DNA of 64,000 bases from Burkholderiales bacterium. Its GTDB lineage: Bacteria > Pseudomonadota > Gammaproteobacteria > Burkholderiales > Burkholderiaceae_C. The notes under the pieces are model-generated. The model had not been told where the DNA came from and did no database searches. It saw only the letters and a program-made list of their open reading frames with translations. A program made the translations under genes and the position numbers. The DNA lies in the NCBI GenBank assembly GCA_003963115.1, contig RXJQ01000033.1:1-64000 (forward strand), in the 5' to 3' direction. Numbering within the stretch: position 1 is the first letter of the stretch; every line of letters starts with the position of its first letter. Positions 1 to 7,963 of this stretch are shown here, one piece after another.

Positions 1-1410
1 GGCACCTCGTTTGTCTCGGCCACGGCCGGCGGCATGCTGAGTGGCGGGGTGGTGAGCTGGAACGCCAGTACGCTGGCACCCGGGCAGGCCGACGCGGTTG
101 CACTCACCGTCACCGGCCCCTCCAGCGCCGGGGCGGTGATTGCGGCCACCGCAGAAGTCATCGACACCGCCACCTCGCAGAGCTACAGCCGCTCCAGCGT
201 CAACACCACCGTAGCCAGCACAGACGGCTTGCAGATCGCCGTCAGCGCAACGCCGGACCCGGTGCAGCCGGGGCAGGTCGTGACCTACGACATCACGCTG
301 TCCAACACGGGCAATGTCACCTACGGATCCAACTGCTGCAACAGCCTGAACGTCCGGGCGAGCATCCCCAACAACACCACGGTGGTGTCGGCGGCCCAGG
401 CGGGCGGTGGGGCCTGTTCCAAGTTCAGTGGCAACAACACCGTGTTCCCATGCACGGCGGGTCAGGACATTGTCTGGCTGGGGCTGGGGCTGGCGCCGGG
501 TGCCAGCATCACCTTGCACTACTCGGCCCTGGTGAGCGCCTCGCCGGTGCCCAGCAGCGGCACCTTGCTGACCACTGTGGTGAGTGCTGATTCCGGTGGT
601 GCAGCGGGTGGGGCGGCAAGCGGGCTCGCACTGGTGGGGGCGCCGCAAGCAACCCTGCTGCTGAGCTCGCCCGAGCAGGTGACGGCAGGCGCCAGCTACA
701 CCTACACCCTCACGTATGGCAACAGTGGCAGCACCACGACACCCATGTCGGCCTTGTCGATGGCGCTGCCTGCGGGTACGTCGTTTGTCTCGGCAACGGC
801 GGGTGGGGTGCTGACGAACGGCACGGTGAGCTGGAACCTGGGTGTCCTGTCGCCAGGGCAGGCCGATTCGGTTGCGCTCACCGTAACGGCACCATCCAGC
901 ACCGGGGCCGTGGTAGCCGCATCAGCCGAGCTGCTGGACGCCAGCAGCCTGCAAAGCTACAGCCGCTCCAGCGTCAATACCACCGTTGCCAGCACGGACG
1001 CCCTGAGAATCTCTGTGAGCGCCACGCCGGACCCTGTTCAGGCGGGGCAGTCCGTGACCTACGGCATCACCGTGTACAACGCGGGCAACATCAATTACGG
1101 CTCGCTGACGAACAATAGCCTGAACATCCGGGCCAGTATCCCCAACAGCACCTCGGTGAGTTCTGCGGCGCAAGCCGGCGGCGGGGCCTGTTCCAACTTC
1201 AATGGCAACAACACTATGTTCCCTTGTGCGGCCGGCCAGGACATCGTCTGGCTGGGCCTGAGTCTGGCGCCCGGTGCCAGCAAGACCCTGCAATTCACGG
1301 CGCTGGTCTCGGCCTCGCCGGCGCCCGCCAATGGCACCCTGCTGAGCTCGGTGGTGACCACCACATCCGGCGGAGCCGCCGTGGCCACGGCGCGTGTCGG
1401 TACCGCTACG
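1..1410 (+). repeat. Long in-frame tandem repeat, period 774 bp (258 aa)
   Basis: The peptide GTSFVSATAGG occurs at base 1 and again at base 775 in the same frame. The following residues stay collinear to about base 1350 (PGQADAVALTV / PGQADSVALTV; SYSRSSVNTTVAST in both; AQAGGGACSKF / AQAGGGACSNF). The copies differ by many substitutions, so the duplication is not recent. The array may continue upstream of the window. Confidence 0.85.
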
Positions 1411-1521
1411 ACGGTGGCAGGGACGCCCACGCCCAGCGATGCCGACGCGCCCCTGCCACTGTGGTCCCTGGTCCTGCTGGGGTTGGGCCTGGGGCGCAGG
1501 GTGATGAGACGCAAGCCCTGA
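1..1521 (+). CDS. DUF11-repeat surface/secreted protein, C-terminal part (5' end outside window)
   Basis: The frame is open from base 1, so the start lies upstream. The visible 506 residues are Ser/Thr/Gly/Ala-rich beta-sandwich modules of the DUF11 (conserved repeat) type, with hallmark strings such as SATPDPVQPGQ and VTYDITLSNTGN. The C-terminus is a sorting-like tail: a short polar stretch, a hydrophobic helix (PLPLWSLVLLGLGLG) and a basic cluster RRVMRRKP, as in PEP-CTERM-like anchors. Established: DUF11 modules occur in large exported or cell-surface proteins. Inference: the product is exported and anchored or processed at the C-terminus. The exact sorting class cannot be assigned. It converges on the broken gene at 1529-1829. 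Confidence 0.8.
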   Translation, partial: GTSFVSATAGGMLSGGVVSWNASTLAPGQADAVALTVTGPSSAGAVIAATAEVIDTATSQSYSRSSVNTTVASTDGLQIAVSATPDPVQPGQVVTYDITLSNTGNVTYGSNCCNSLNVRASIPNNTTVVSAAQAGGGACSKFSGNNTVFPCTAGQDIVWLGLGLAPGASITLHYSALVSASPVPSSGTLLTTVVSADSGGAAGGAASGLALVGAPQATLLLSSPEQVTAGASYTYTLTYGNSGSTTTPMSALSMALPAGTSFVSATAGGVLTNGTVSWNLGVLSPGQADSVALTVTAPSSTGAVVAASAELLDASSLQSYSRSSVNTTVASTDALRISVSATPDPVQAGQSVTYGITVYNAGNINYGSLTNNSLNIRASIPNSTSVSSAAQAGGGACSNFNGNNTMFPCAAGQDIVWLGLSLAPGASKTLQFTALVSASPAPANGTLLSSVVTTTSGGAAVATARVGTATTVAGTPTPSDADAPLPLWSLVLLGLGLGRRVMRRKP

Positions 1522-1528
1522 GCCGTCC

Positions 1529-1829
1529 TCAGTTGGCAGCCAGGCCGACCGTGCCGGCAGGCAGGCCTGAGGCCATCGGGCCCGCGCTCAGCGAGCCATC
1601 GTGGTGGACCTCGAACGAGCTGATGGCCAGGCTGCCGGCGCCCAACACCTACAGATGGTGGCCGTCAGCAGACACGCTGGCGTCGATGGGCTTGGAGCCG
1701 GCGCCGGTGTTGGCCGCTGCCGCTTCAAGCAAGGCGATCTTGCCGGTGGACGGCACGATGCTGTGGCTGCTGACCATGCCGCTGCCGGCATTGGTCACAT
1801 AGGCGTAGCGGCCATGGGGGGGGCACGGC
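1529..1829 (-). pseudogene. C-terminal remnant of a beta-propeller (lactonase/YncE-like) protein
   Basis: The minus strand encodes GRYAYVTNAGSGMVSSHSI, then ADGHHL, then, after an in-frame TAG at 1649-1651, VLGAGSLAISSFEVHHDGSL, ending at a TGA at 1529-1531. The pattern GRYAYVTN...SADGHHLYVL is typical of blades of 7-bladed beta-propeller proteins of the lactonase (YncE/Pgl) family. The TAG stands where these proteins usually have Tyr (TAC/TAT). The 5' part is missing, and homology stops at a run of eight G (1816-1823) just before the IS remnant. Inference: the gene was cut by the insertion and then decayed. Confidence 0.65.
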
Positions 1830-1873
1830 CACCCAACAGGTAGCGGTCTGCGTGGTGGATTGATCGGGAGTAG

Positions 1874-2289
1874 ATCAAGGCACGCAGCATCGTAATGGAC
1901 GATCTCAAGGCCACCAGGCTCATTCCTCTCATGCGAGAACACATTAGCCCAGAGGCGCGCGTTATGACGGACGACGCGGGCCAGTACAACAGCGTCGGCA
2001 AGTACTTTGCTGACCACGGCTTCACCCGCCACGGCCAAGGCGAATACGTGTCGAAGGTTGACGCGCCATCCACACCAACACCATCGAAGGTTTCTTCTCG
2101 GTGTTCAAGCGCGGCATGAAGGGCCTGTATCAACACTGCGGCCACCAGCACCTTAATCGCTATTTGACAGAGTTCGATTTCCGCTATAGCAACCGTGCCG
2201 CTAACGGGATTGATGACGCAAAGCGCGCGGACATTCTCTTGCTTGGCGTGGTGGGCAAGCGCTTGACCTATCAATCAGTTGCATGCTGA
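1874..2289 (+). pseudogene. IS1595/ISXO2-like transposase, 5'-truncated and frameshifted
   Basis: In one frame from 1874 the product reads SIVMDDLKATRL, then RVMTDDAGQYNSVGKYFADH. The match then moves to another frame between about 2050 and 2068 and continues IHTNTIEGFFSVFKRGMKG, CGHQHLNRYLTEFDFRYSNR and GVVGKRLTY to a stop at 2289. NTIEGFFSxFKRGMKGxYQHC and EFDFRYxNR are hallmark strings of the ISXO2-like DDE transposase domain. The N-terminal zinc-ribbon half is absent, so it is dead. Confidence 0.8.
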
Positions 2290-2321
2290 GAACGCGCACC
2301 GCCGAAGAAAGGTGACTGCAA

Positions 2322-2510
2322 ATGGCAGCAAAAAAGCTGAAGCCGAGCACCCCCAAGAAGCGGGCCACCAAGACGAGTGGTGCGGAGCAATCCGACCGTT
2401 TCGTGAAAATGGCGTAGGAACTGGACGCCGATGAAAGCGGCGAAGCGTTTGAACGCGCTATCGGCGTACTTATCCCGCCGCCAGCGAAGAAGAAGCCTCC
2501 ATCCAAGTGG
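2322..2510 (+). pseudogene. IS-associated small passenger ORF with in-frame stop
   Basis: It starts at ATG 2322 after an AAAGG ribosome site: MAAKKLKPSTPKKRATK, then EQSDRFVKMA, a TAG at 2415-2417, then ELDADESGEAFERAIGVLIP in the same frame. Small lysine-rich ORFs of this pattern (QSxRFxxxAxELxxDESGExFERA) follow some IS1595-type transposases, as I recall; the function is unknown. The frame stays open to 2627, but the last part lacks recognisable content and runs into the pump gene on the other strand. Confidence 0.5.
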
Positions 2511-2595
2511 GCAATCCAAGAATGCGGCCCTTCTGGACCGCTTGTCATTTTTGCACCTGGGTACGCCAAAGACAATATCGCCCTCTTTTTGCCAC

Positions 2596-5500
2596 TCAGG
2601 CAGCCGCTGAGGGGCGACGAACCCTGAACCAGGCCGCGTACATCGCCGGCAAGGCCAAGAGGGTCAGCAAGGTGGCCACGATCAGGCCGCCCATGATGGC
2701 CACCGCCATCGGGCCCCAGAATGCGCTGCGGGTCAGCGGGATCATGGCCAGCACGGCGGCGGCGGCCGTCAGCACGATCGGGCGGAAGCGGCGAACCGCT
2801 GCACCCACGATGGCGTCCCAGGCGGGAATGCCTCGAGCGCGATCCTGCTCGATTTGGTCGATCAGGATCACCGAGTTGCGCATGATCATGCCCATCAGCG
2901 CGATCACGCCCAGCATCGCCACGAAACCAAAGGGACGATCCAGCGCCAGCAGGGCCATGGCCACGCCAGCGATCCCCATCGGGCCGGTCAGGAAGACCAG
3001 CATGGCACGTGAGAAGCTCTGCAACTGCAACATCAGCAGCGTGAAGATGATGAAGAGCATGGCCGGCACGTTGGCGAAGATCGAGCCCTGCCCCTTGCTG
3101 CTTTCCTCGGCGGTACCGGCCAGTTGCACGTGGTAGCCCGCCGGCATCTTGGCTTCCAACTCCTTCATCCTGGGCCACAGCACCTGGCTGACGGTCGGGC
3201 CCTGGATACCCTCGCGCACATCGCCCTGCACGGTGATGGCGAAATGCCGCCCTTCACGCCACAGGACACCAGGCTCCCAGACCAGCTTGGGCTTGGCCAC
3301 CTGCAGCACGGGCACCATGCGACCGGAGGCTGTGGGCACGTAGGCGTTGTCCAGCGCGCCCAGGGTTTCGCGTTCGGACTGGGGCGAGCGCAGGGCGATG
3401 TCGATCAGGCGATCGCCCTCGCGGTACTGGCCCACCGTGGCACCAGAGGTCAGCACGGCACTGGCTTGAGCGATCGACTGTGTCGTCACGCCCATGGCAC
3501 GGGCCTTGTCCTGGTCCACGCTCAAGCGGATGGCCTTGATGGACTCGTTCCAGTTGTCGTTGATGCCCCGCATGTCGGGATGGGCTCGCATCAGCGTCTT
3601 GGCCTCTTCGGCCCAGTGGCGCAGCGTGGCCACGTCTTCACCCACAATGCGGAATTGCACGGGATACGGCACGGGCGGCCCGTTGGGCAGCAGCTTCACA
3701 CGCGTGCGCACTTCGGGGAACTCGGTGGCCAGGATCTCGGGCAGCTTGTGGCGGATCTTCTCGCGCATGACAGCATCTTCAGGCAGCACGACGACCTGGC
3801 TCACGTTGCTCTGCGAGAAGATCTGGTCCATAGGCAGGTAAAAGCGCGGCAAGCCCGAACCGATCCACGAGCTCACGGCCTTCACGCCGGGCTCTTTCAT
3901 CATGCGAGCCTCGAAGCGACGGGCGATGGCCTCGGTCGTGTCGAAGCTGCTGCCTTCAGGCAGCCACAAGTCCACGATGATTTCGCGGCGACTTGAATCC
4001 GGGAAGAACTGCTGCTGAACCTTGCCCATACCGACAAAGCCCAGCAAGAGTGCCGACAAGGTGATGGCGATCGTGACCCAGCGGTGGCCCACGCACCAGT
4101 TCACCAGGGCCTTGAAGCGCGTGTAGAACGGCGTGTCGTAGAGGTCGACGTGCACGCTGTTGTCGCCTTCGCTGGCCTTGAACTTGGGCTTGGTGCGCAG
4201 CAGCCATTGACCCAGATAGGGCACAAAGTAGACGGACACCACCCAGGAGATCAGCAAGGCGGCCGCCGTCACCGCGAAGATCGCGAAGGTGTACTCGCCC
4301 ACCGCCGAGTTGGCCATGCCAATCGGCAGAAAGCCTGCGGCGGTGATCAATGTGCCGGTGAGCATGGGCATGGCCGTGATGTCGTAGGCCGCCGTGGCCG
4401 CACGCATCTTGTCGTAGCCCTCTTCCAGCTTGTGCACCATCATCTCGACCGCGATGATGGCATCGTCCACCAGTAGGCCCAGCGCGATGATCAAGGCGCC
4501 CAGCGAGATCTTGTGCAGGCCCACGCCCCAGAGGTCCATGACCAGGAAGGTGACCGAGAGCACCAGTGGGATCGTGATGGCCACGACCAGGCCGGGCCAG
4601 ATGTCCAGGCGCAAGGGCTTGGTGTGCAGGCCCAGGCTCAGGAAGCTCACGGCCAGCACAACGACCACGGCCTCCACCAGCGCATGCACGAACTCGCCTA
4701 CCGACGTGACCACAGCCTGGGGCTGGTTCTGGATCTGGTCAAGCTCGATGCCGATAGGCAGATCGGCCTGGATGCGCTGTGTGGCAGCCGACAGGTTCTT
4801 GCCCAGCTCGATGATGTCGCCGCCCTTGGCCATCGAGATGCCCAGCGCGACCACGCTCTTGCCGTGATGGCGCACCTTGGTGACGGGCGGGTCTTCATAG
4901 CCACGACGGATGGTGGCGATGTCGCCCAGGCGGAAGGTGCGCGCCTGCCCTGTCTGAGGGTTGGTGATCCGCAAGGGCATCTGGCGGATCTGCTCCACGT
5001 TCTGGAAGGCGCCGTTGACCCGCATCTGCACATTGCCGCGGTCGCCCGCGTACACACCCGCGCCCTCGACGCCATTTTGCGCATTGAGCTGCTGGATCAC
5101 CTGCTGAAGGTCCAGGCCCAGCTGCGCCAGCTTGAACTGCGGAATCTCCAGGAAGATCTTCTCGGCCTGCACACCGAACAGGTCGACCTTGGCCACGCCC
5201 GGCACTCGCAGCAGCTCGGAACGCGCACGGTCCGCGAACTGGCGCAGCTCTTCCGGCGAGAAGCCATCGGTCGACAGGGCGTAGATCGAGCCGTAGACGT
5301 CACCGAACTCATCGTTGTAGAAGGGCCCGATCACGCCTTGCGGCAAGGTAGAGCGCATGTCGCCCACCTTCTTGCGCACCTGGTACCAAAGGTTGGGGAT
5401 CTCCTTGGGCGGCGAGGAATCCTTGACCATGAACATGGTGAAGGACTCGCCCGGCTTGGTGTAGGACTGGATCTTGTCCGCGTAAGGCACTTCCTGCAGC

Positions 5501-5772
5501 GTGCGCTCGATCTTGTCGGTCACCTGCTCGGCCATCTGCTGGGCGGTGGTGCCCGGCCAGTAGGCCCGCACCACCATGACGCGGAAGGCAAAAGGCGGGT
5601 CCTCATCCTGACCCAGCTGGAAGTAGGAAGCCATGCCCAGCAGCATCAGCACCACCATGAGGTAGCGCGTCAGTGCGGGGTGCTCCAGCGCCCAGCGGGA
5701 CACATTGAAGCGATGGCCTTGCGGCCATGCGTGCGGCGCCTCGTGTGAGGCATCTGGCTTGTGATTGCTCAA
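2596..5772 (-). CDS. RND efflux transporter permease (HAE-type, AcrB/MexK-like)
   Basis: At 1058 aa it has the usual length for the AcrB/MexB superfamily inner-membrane pump, which works as a proton-driven trimer with an adaptor and an outer-membrane channel. Residues 33-52 form TM1. A large porter domain with EDPPFAFRVMVVRAYWPG follows. TM4 carries the proton-relay pair in LGLLVDDAII (Asp436-Asp437). A second half repeats the layout and ends in multiple helices and a basic tail. It lies 17 bp downstream of its lipoprotein adaptor gene and is surely co-transcribed. No outer-membrane TolC-like gene is present in the window. The substrate cannot be told: organic compounds are likelier than metals because heavy-metal-pump signatures are not evident. 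Confidence 0.9.
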   Translation of the reverse strand: MSNHKPDASHEAPHAWPQGHRFNVSRWALEHPALTRYLMVVLMLLGMASYFQLGQDEDPPFAFRVMVVRAYWPGTTAQQMAEQVTDKIERTLQEVPYADKIQSYTKPGESFTMFMVKDSSPPKEIPNLWYQVRKKVGDMRSTLPQGVIGPFYNDEFGDVYGSIYALSTDGFSPEELRQFADRARSELLRVPGVAKVDLFGVQAEKIFLEIPQFKLAQLGLDLQQVIQQLNAQNGVEGAGVYAGDRGNVQMRVNGAFQNVEQIRQMPLRITNPQTGQARTFRLGDIATIRRGYEDPPVTKVRHHGKSVVALGISMAKGGDIIELGKNLSAATQRIQADLPIGIELDQIQNQPQAVVTSVGEFVHALVEAVVVVLAVSFLSLGLHTKPLRLDIWPGLVVAITIPLVLSVTFLVMDLWGVGLHKISLGALIIALGLLVDDAIIAVEMMVHKLEEGYDKMRAATAAYDITAMPMLTGTLITAAGFLPIGMANSAVGEYTFAIFAVTAAALLISWVVSVYFVPYLGQWLLRTKPKFKASEGDNSVHVDLYDTPFYTRFKALVNWCVGHRWVTIAITLSALLLGFVGMGKVQQQFFPDSSRREIIVDLWLPEGSSFDTTEAIARRFEARMMKEPGVKAVSSWIGSGLPRFYLPMDQIFSQSNVSQVVVLPEDAVMREKIRHKLPEILATEFPEVRTRVKLLPNGPPVPYPVQFRIVGEDVATLRHWAEEAKTLMRAHPDMRGINDNWNESIKAIRLSVDQDKARAMGVTTQSIAQASAVLTSGATVGQYREGDRLIDIALRSPQSERETLGALDNAYVPTASGRMVPVLQVAKPKLVWEPGVLWREGRHFAITVQGDVREGIQGPTVSQVLWPRMKELEAKMPAGYHVQLAGTAEESSKGQGSIFANVPAMLFIIFTLLMLQLQSFSRAMLVFLTGPMGIAGVAMALLALDRPFGFVAMLGVIALMGMIMRNSVILIDQIEQDRARGIPAWDAIVGAAVRRFRPIVLTAAAAVLAMIPLTRSAFWGPMAVAIMGGLIVATLLTLLALPAMYAAWFRVRRPSAAA

Positions 5773-5789
5773 GACGCGCTCCCTGCCGA

Positions 5790-6944
5790 TCAGAACTGCT
5801 TCGCCGGCAACGCGGCAGTGGCGCCGCTGGCCCCGGGCTGTGCGCCCGCAGCCTGATAGCGGTGCACCTTCTGACCCGGATTGAGCGCATGCACACCGGC
5901 CGTGACGATCTCCTGGCCGGGAGAGAGGCCACGCGCGATCAGGATGACGTTGCCGGTCACATCAGCCGTGACCACGGCTTGCGGTTTGACGGTCATGGAC
6001 TTGTCGTCCAGCACCCAGACGATGGACTGGCCATCACGCTCGGCCAGCGCATACAGGGGAATGCGCACGCCGCCTGCCACGCGCACCGGCATATTGAACG
6101 CCACGCTGGCCGACTGCCCCAGCTCGAAACCGCTCTTGCCTACATCGGCCTTTGCCAGAAAGGTACGCGTCATGGGGTCGGCGGAAGCAGCCACTTCGCG
6201 CACCGTGGCCGGCACCCATTCACTGCTGCCCCAACGACGCACCTTGATTGCATCCTTCTTGCCAACCAGGCCGCGCACGGCCTGCCCGAGGTCTTCTGGT
6301 ACCGCAAACACGGCGTCGCGCGGGCCGTCATGTGCCAAGGTCAACACAGGCAGACCGGCATTGACCACCTGCCCGGGCTCCATGTCCACCGCGGTGATCA
6401 CACCAGCGGCATCGGCGACCAGGGCCGCATAGCTGGCCTGGTTGCTCTGCACGCCAGCCTGGGCACGCGCCTGACGCAAGCTGGCCTCAGCCGTCTTGGC
6501 GATGGTGACGTGGCGGTCCAGCTCGGCTTCGCTGATGAAACCTTGCGCTTTCAACTCAGTGAAGCGCTTGAGGTCGGCGCTGGCCTGCGCGGCATTGGCC
6601 TCTGCGGCCGCCAGACCGGCGCGGGCCGCATCTTGCTCCAGGCGCAGGTCCTGCGGATCGAGCTGGCCCAGCACCTGGCCTGGGCGCACCGCCTGCCCAA
6701 GCTCCACCAAGCGGCGAGCCACCTTGCCCGGCACCCGGAAACCCAGTTTGGATTCGGTGCGCGCGCGGATGTCGGCCGAGAATTCACGCTCCAGCACACC
6801 GCCGGTCTCCGACACCATCAGGGTGCGCACGGCACGCTCTGGCGTGGGCGGCGGAGCCTCTTTGCTGCAGCCAGCCAGAGTCAACATCAGGATGGACGTG
6901 GCCGAGACCATGACCGCCGACAAGCGGCGCGCAGTGAGTTTCAT
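5790..6944 (-). CDS. RND efflux periplasmic adaptor subunit (membrane fusion lipoprotein)
   Basis: This 384-aa protein starts with a lipoprotein signal peptide ending in LTLAGC (lipidated Cys about residue 26). It then shows the adaptor architecture: a beta-barrel/lipoyl half (SADIRARTESKLGFRVPGKV), a central Ala/Glu-rich coiled-coil hairpin (about residues 95-160), the second lipoyl half and a C-terminal membrane-proximal domain. It bridges the RND permease encoded 17 bp downstream to an outer-membrane factor. The 18-bp palindrome at 6981-6998 lies 37 bp upstream of the start and probably controls both genes. Confidence 0.9.
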   Translation of the reverse strand: MKLTARRLSAVMVSATSILMLTLAGCSKEAPPPTPERAVRTLMVSETGGVLEREFSADIRARTESKLGFRVPGKVARRLVELGQAVRPGQVLGQLDPQDLRLEQDAARAGLAAAEANAAQASADLKRFTELKAQGFISEAELDRHVTIAKTAEASLRQARAQAGVQSNQASYAALVADAAGVITAVDMEPGQVVNAGLPVLTLAHDGPRDAVFAVPEDLGQAVRGLVGKKDAIKVRRWGSSEWVPATVREVAASADPMTRTFLAKADVGKSGFELGQSASVAFNMPVRVAGGVRIPLYALAERDGQSIVWVLDDKSMTVKPQAVVTADVTGNVILIARGLSPGQEIVTAGVHALNPGQKVHRYQAAGAQPGASGATAALPAKQF

Positions 6945-6980
6945 ATCGCGATATTGGTGAAATCGAGCGATGTCAGAATA

Positions 6981-6998
6981 ACTGACTCGCGGGTCAGT
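6981..6998. promoter_or_regulatory. 18-bp inverted repeat, likely TetR-type operator of the RND operon
   Basis: ACTGACTCGCGGGTCAGT is palindromic except for one central mismatched pair. It sits in the 126-bp gap between the divergent pump operon and the gene at 7071. Short palindromes with arms of this kind (TGAC...GTCA) are common TetR-family operators before RND pumps. No TetR-type regulator gene lies adjacent, so the regulator would act in trans. Confidence 0.55.
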
Positions 6999-7070
6999 AA
7001 TGTAGGCGCCTCATTTGCGGTCTGTCAATTCAGCTATTGAGACAATACCGTCTGCGTCCCGCCCAAAGTC

Positions 7071-7946
7071 ATGAATTCAAGCTCCTTGCCCTCTTCTTCC
7101 GACGTTTATCCGCGCCCTGGTAGCAGCCTCTATTACGCGCTGGCCTGTGTACCGGCTCCTGGGCGCCCCACCCTGCTTCTTTGGCTTCAATGGTGGCACG
7201 AAACCGCCCAGATCCCCTTCAAGATCCATGACCCTGGCGTGGCGGAAACGAAACTGCGTTGGTGGTTGCAAGAGGTACGCGACACCGCTCAAGGGCAGCC
7301 TCACCACCCGGTCGTCAAGGGCTTGCTGGCGACCGATGCCGTTTCATCGCCAGCAACATTGCCAGACTGGCCTTTGTGGACCAGCCAGCTGGAAGGCCTG
7401 CTGAACCTGGTCCACCAGACGCGCTGGCTGGACGACGTCAGCTGGCAGCGCCATGCCCAGCAGACCACAGGTGCAGCTTGCGAAGGCGCGGCCTGTCTGC
7501 TGGGTGCCAGCAGCGACGGGGCAAGGCAATGCGCTCGCCAGTTGGGATGGGGTCTGCGGCAGGCGCATCAACTGGCGCGCCTGGGGCAGGATGCTCGAGC
7601 GGGCTGGGTTCAGGTCGGCATCGACGTGCTTCAGGCTCATGACGTCAAGGCGCATCAATTGAGCAAGCCTGTCGCTGCACAGGTCCCGCCGGGTTGGCCC
7701 GCCTTGCTGACACACCTGCATCAACAGGCCGCAGGGAGCCTGCGCAAAGCGCTGGATGGCTGCCAAACTCTCCCTGCACAAGAAGCACGCGCCTTGCTGC
7801 CGCTGCGCGTGCTTGCCCACCTGCACCTGCGCCTGATCGACGAAATCGCGCAGCAAAATGACCGTGTGCTGCACGAGCGGATCGTGCTGACGCCCATGCG
7901 CAAGTGGTGGGTCGCCAGACAGGTTTGTTGGGGCTTGCTGCGCTGA
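7071..7946 (+). CDS. Squalene/phytoene synthase-fold protein lacking catalytic aspartates
   Basis: At 291 aa it matches the isoprenoid synthase class I fold used by HpnC/HpnD and phytoene synthases. SSLYYALACVPAPGR lies near the N-terminus, then DPGVAETKLRWWLQEV, and later LGWGLRQAHQLARLGQDARAGW, which aligns with the usual LGxALQLTNILRDVGEDARRGR. The first Asp-rich motif (DDxVD) is absent and the second is reduced to LARLGQD. Prenyl-diphosphate condensation is therefore unlikely. Distant non-enzymatic relatives include the complex I assembly factor NDUFAF6. It is divergent from the RND operon and convergent with the gene at 7964-9187. The true role is unknown. Confidence 0.7.
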   Translation: MNSSSLPSSSDVYPRPGSSLYYALACVPAPGRPTLLLWLQWWHETAQIPFKIHDPGVAETKLRWWLQEVRDTAQGQPHHPVVKGLLATDAVSSPATLPDWPLWTSQLEGLLNLVHQTRWLDDVSWQRHAQQTTGAACEGAACLLGASSDGARQCARQLGWGLRQAHQLARLGQDARAGWVQVGIDVLQAHDVKAHQLSKPVAAQVPPGWPALLTHLHQQAAGSLRKALDGCQTLPAQEARALLPLRVLAHLHLRLIDEIAQQNDRVLHERIVLTPMRKWWVARQVCWGLLR

Positions 7947-7963
7947 ACAGGCCAGCGCGCCCC

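Larger units (their letters stand above)
1850..2510 (+). mobile_element. Degenerate IS1595-family (ISXO2-like) element remnant
   Basis: It comprises the C-terminal half of an ISXO2-like transposase (frameshifted) followed by a small Lys/Pro-rich passenger-type ORF with an internal stop. Both ends are approximate: no terminal inverted repeats or target duplication could be identified. It separates the broken beta-propeller gene from the RND pump gene and appears immobile. Confidence 0.6.

Noticed and set aside
3124-5748. Long open frames antisense to the RND permease gene
   Set aside because: They mirror the codon pattern of the real gene in GC-rich DNA, are His/Arg/Gln-rich, have no family motifs or ribosome sites and overlap the pump gene completely.
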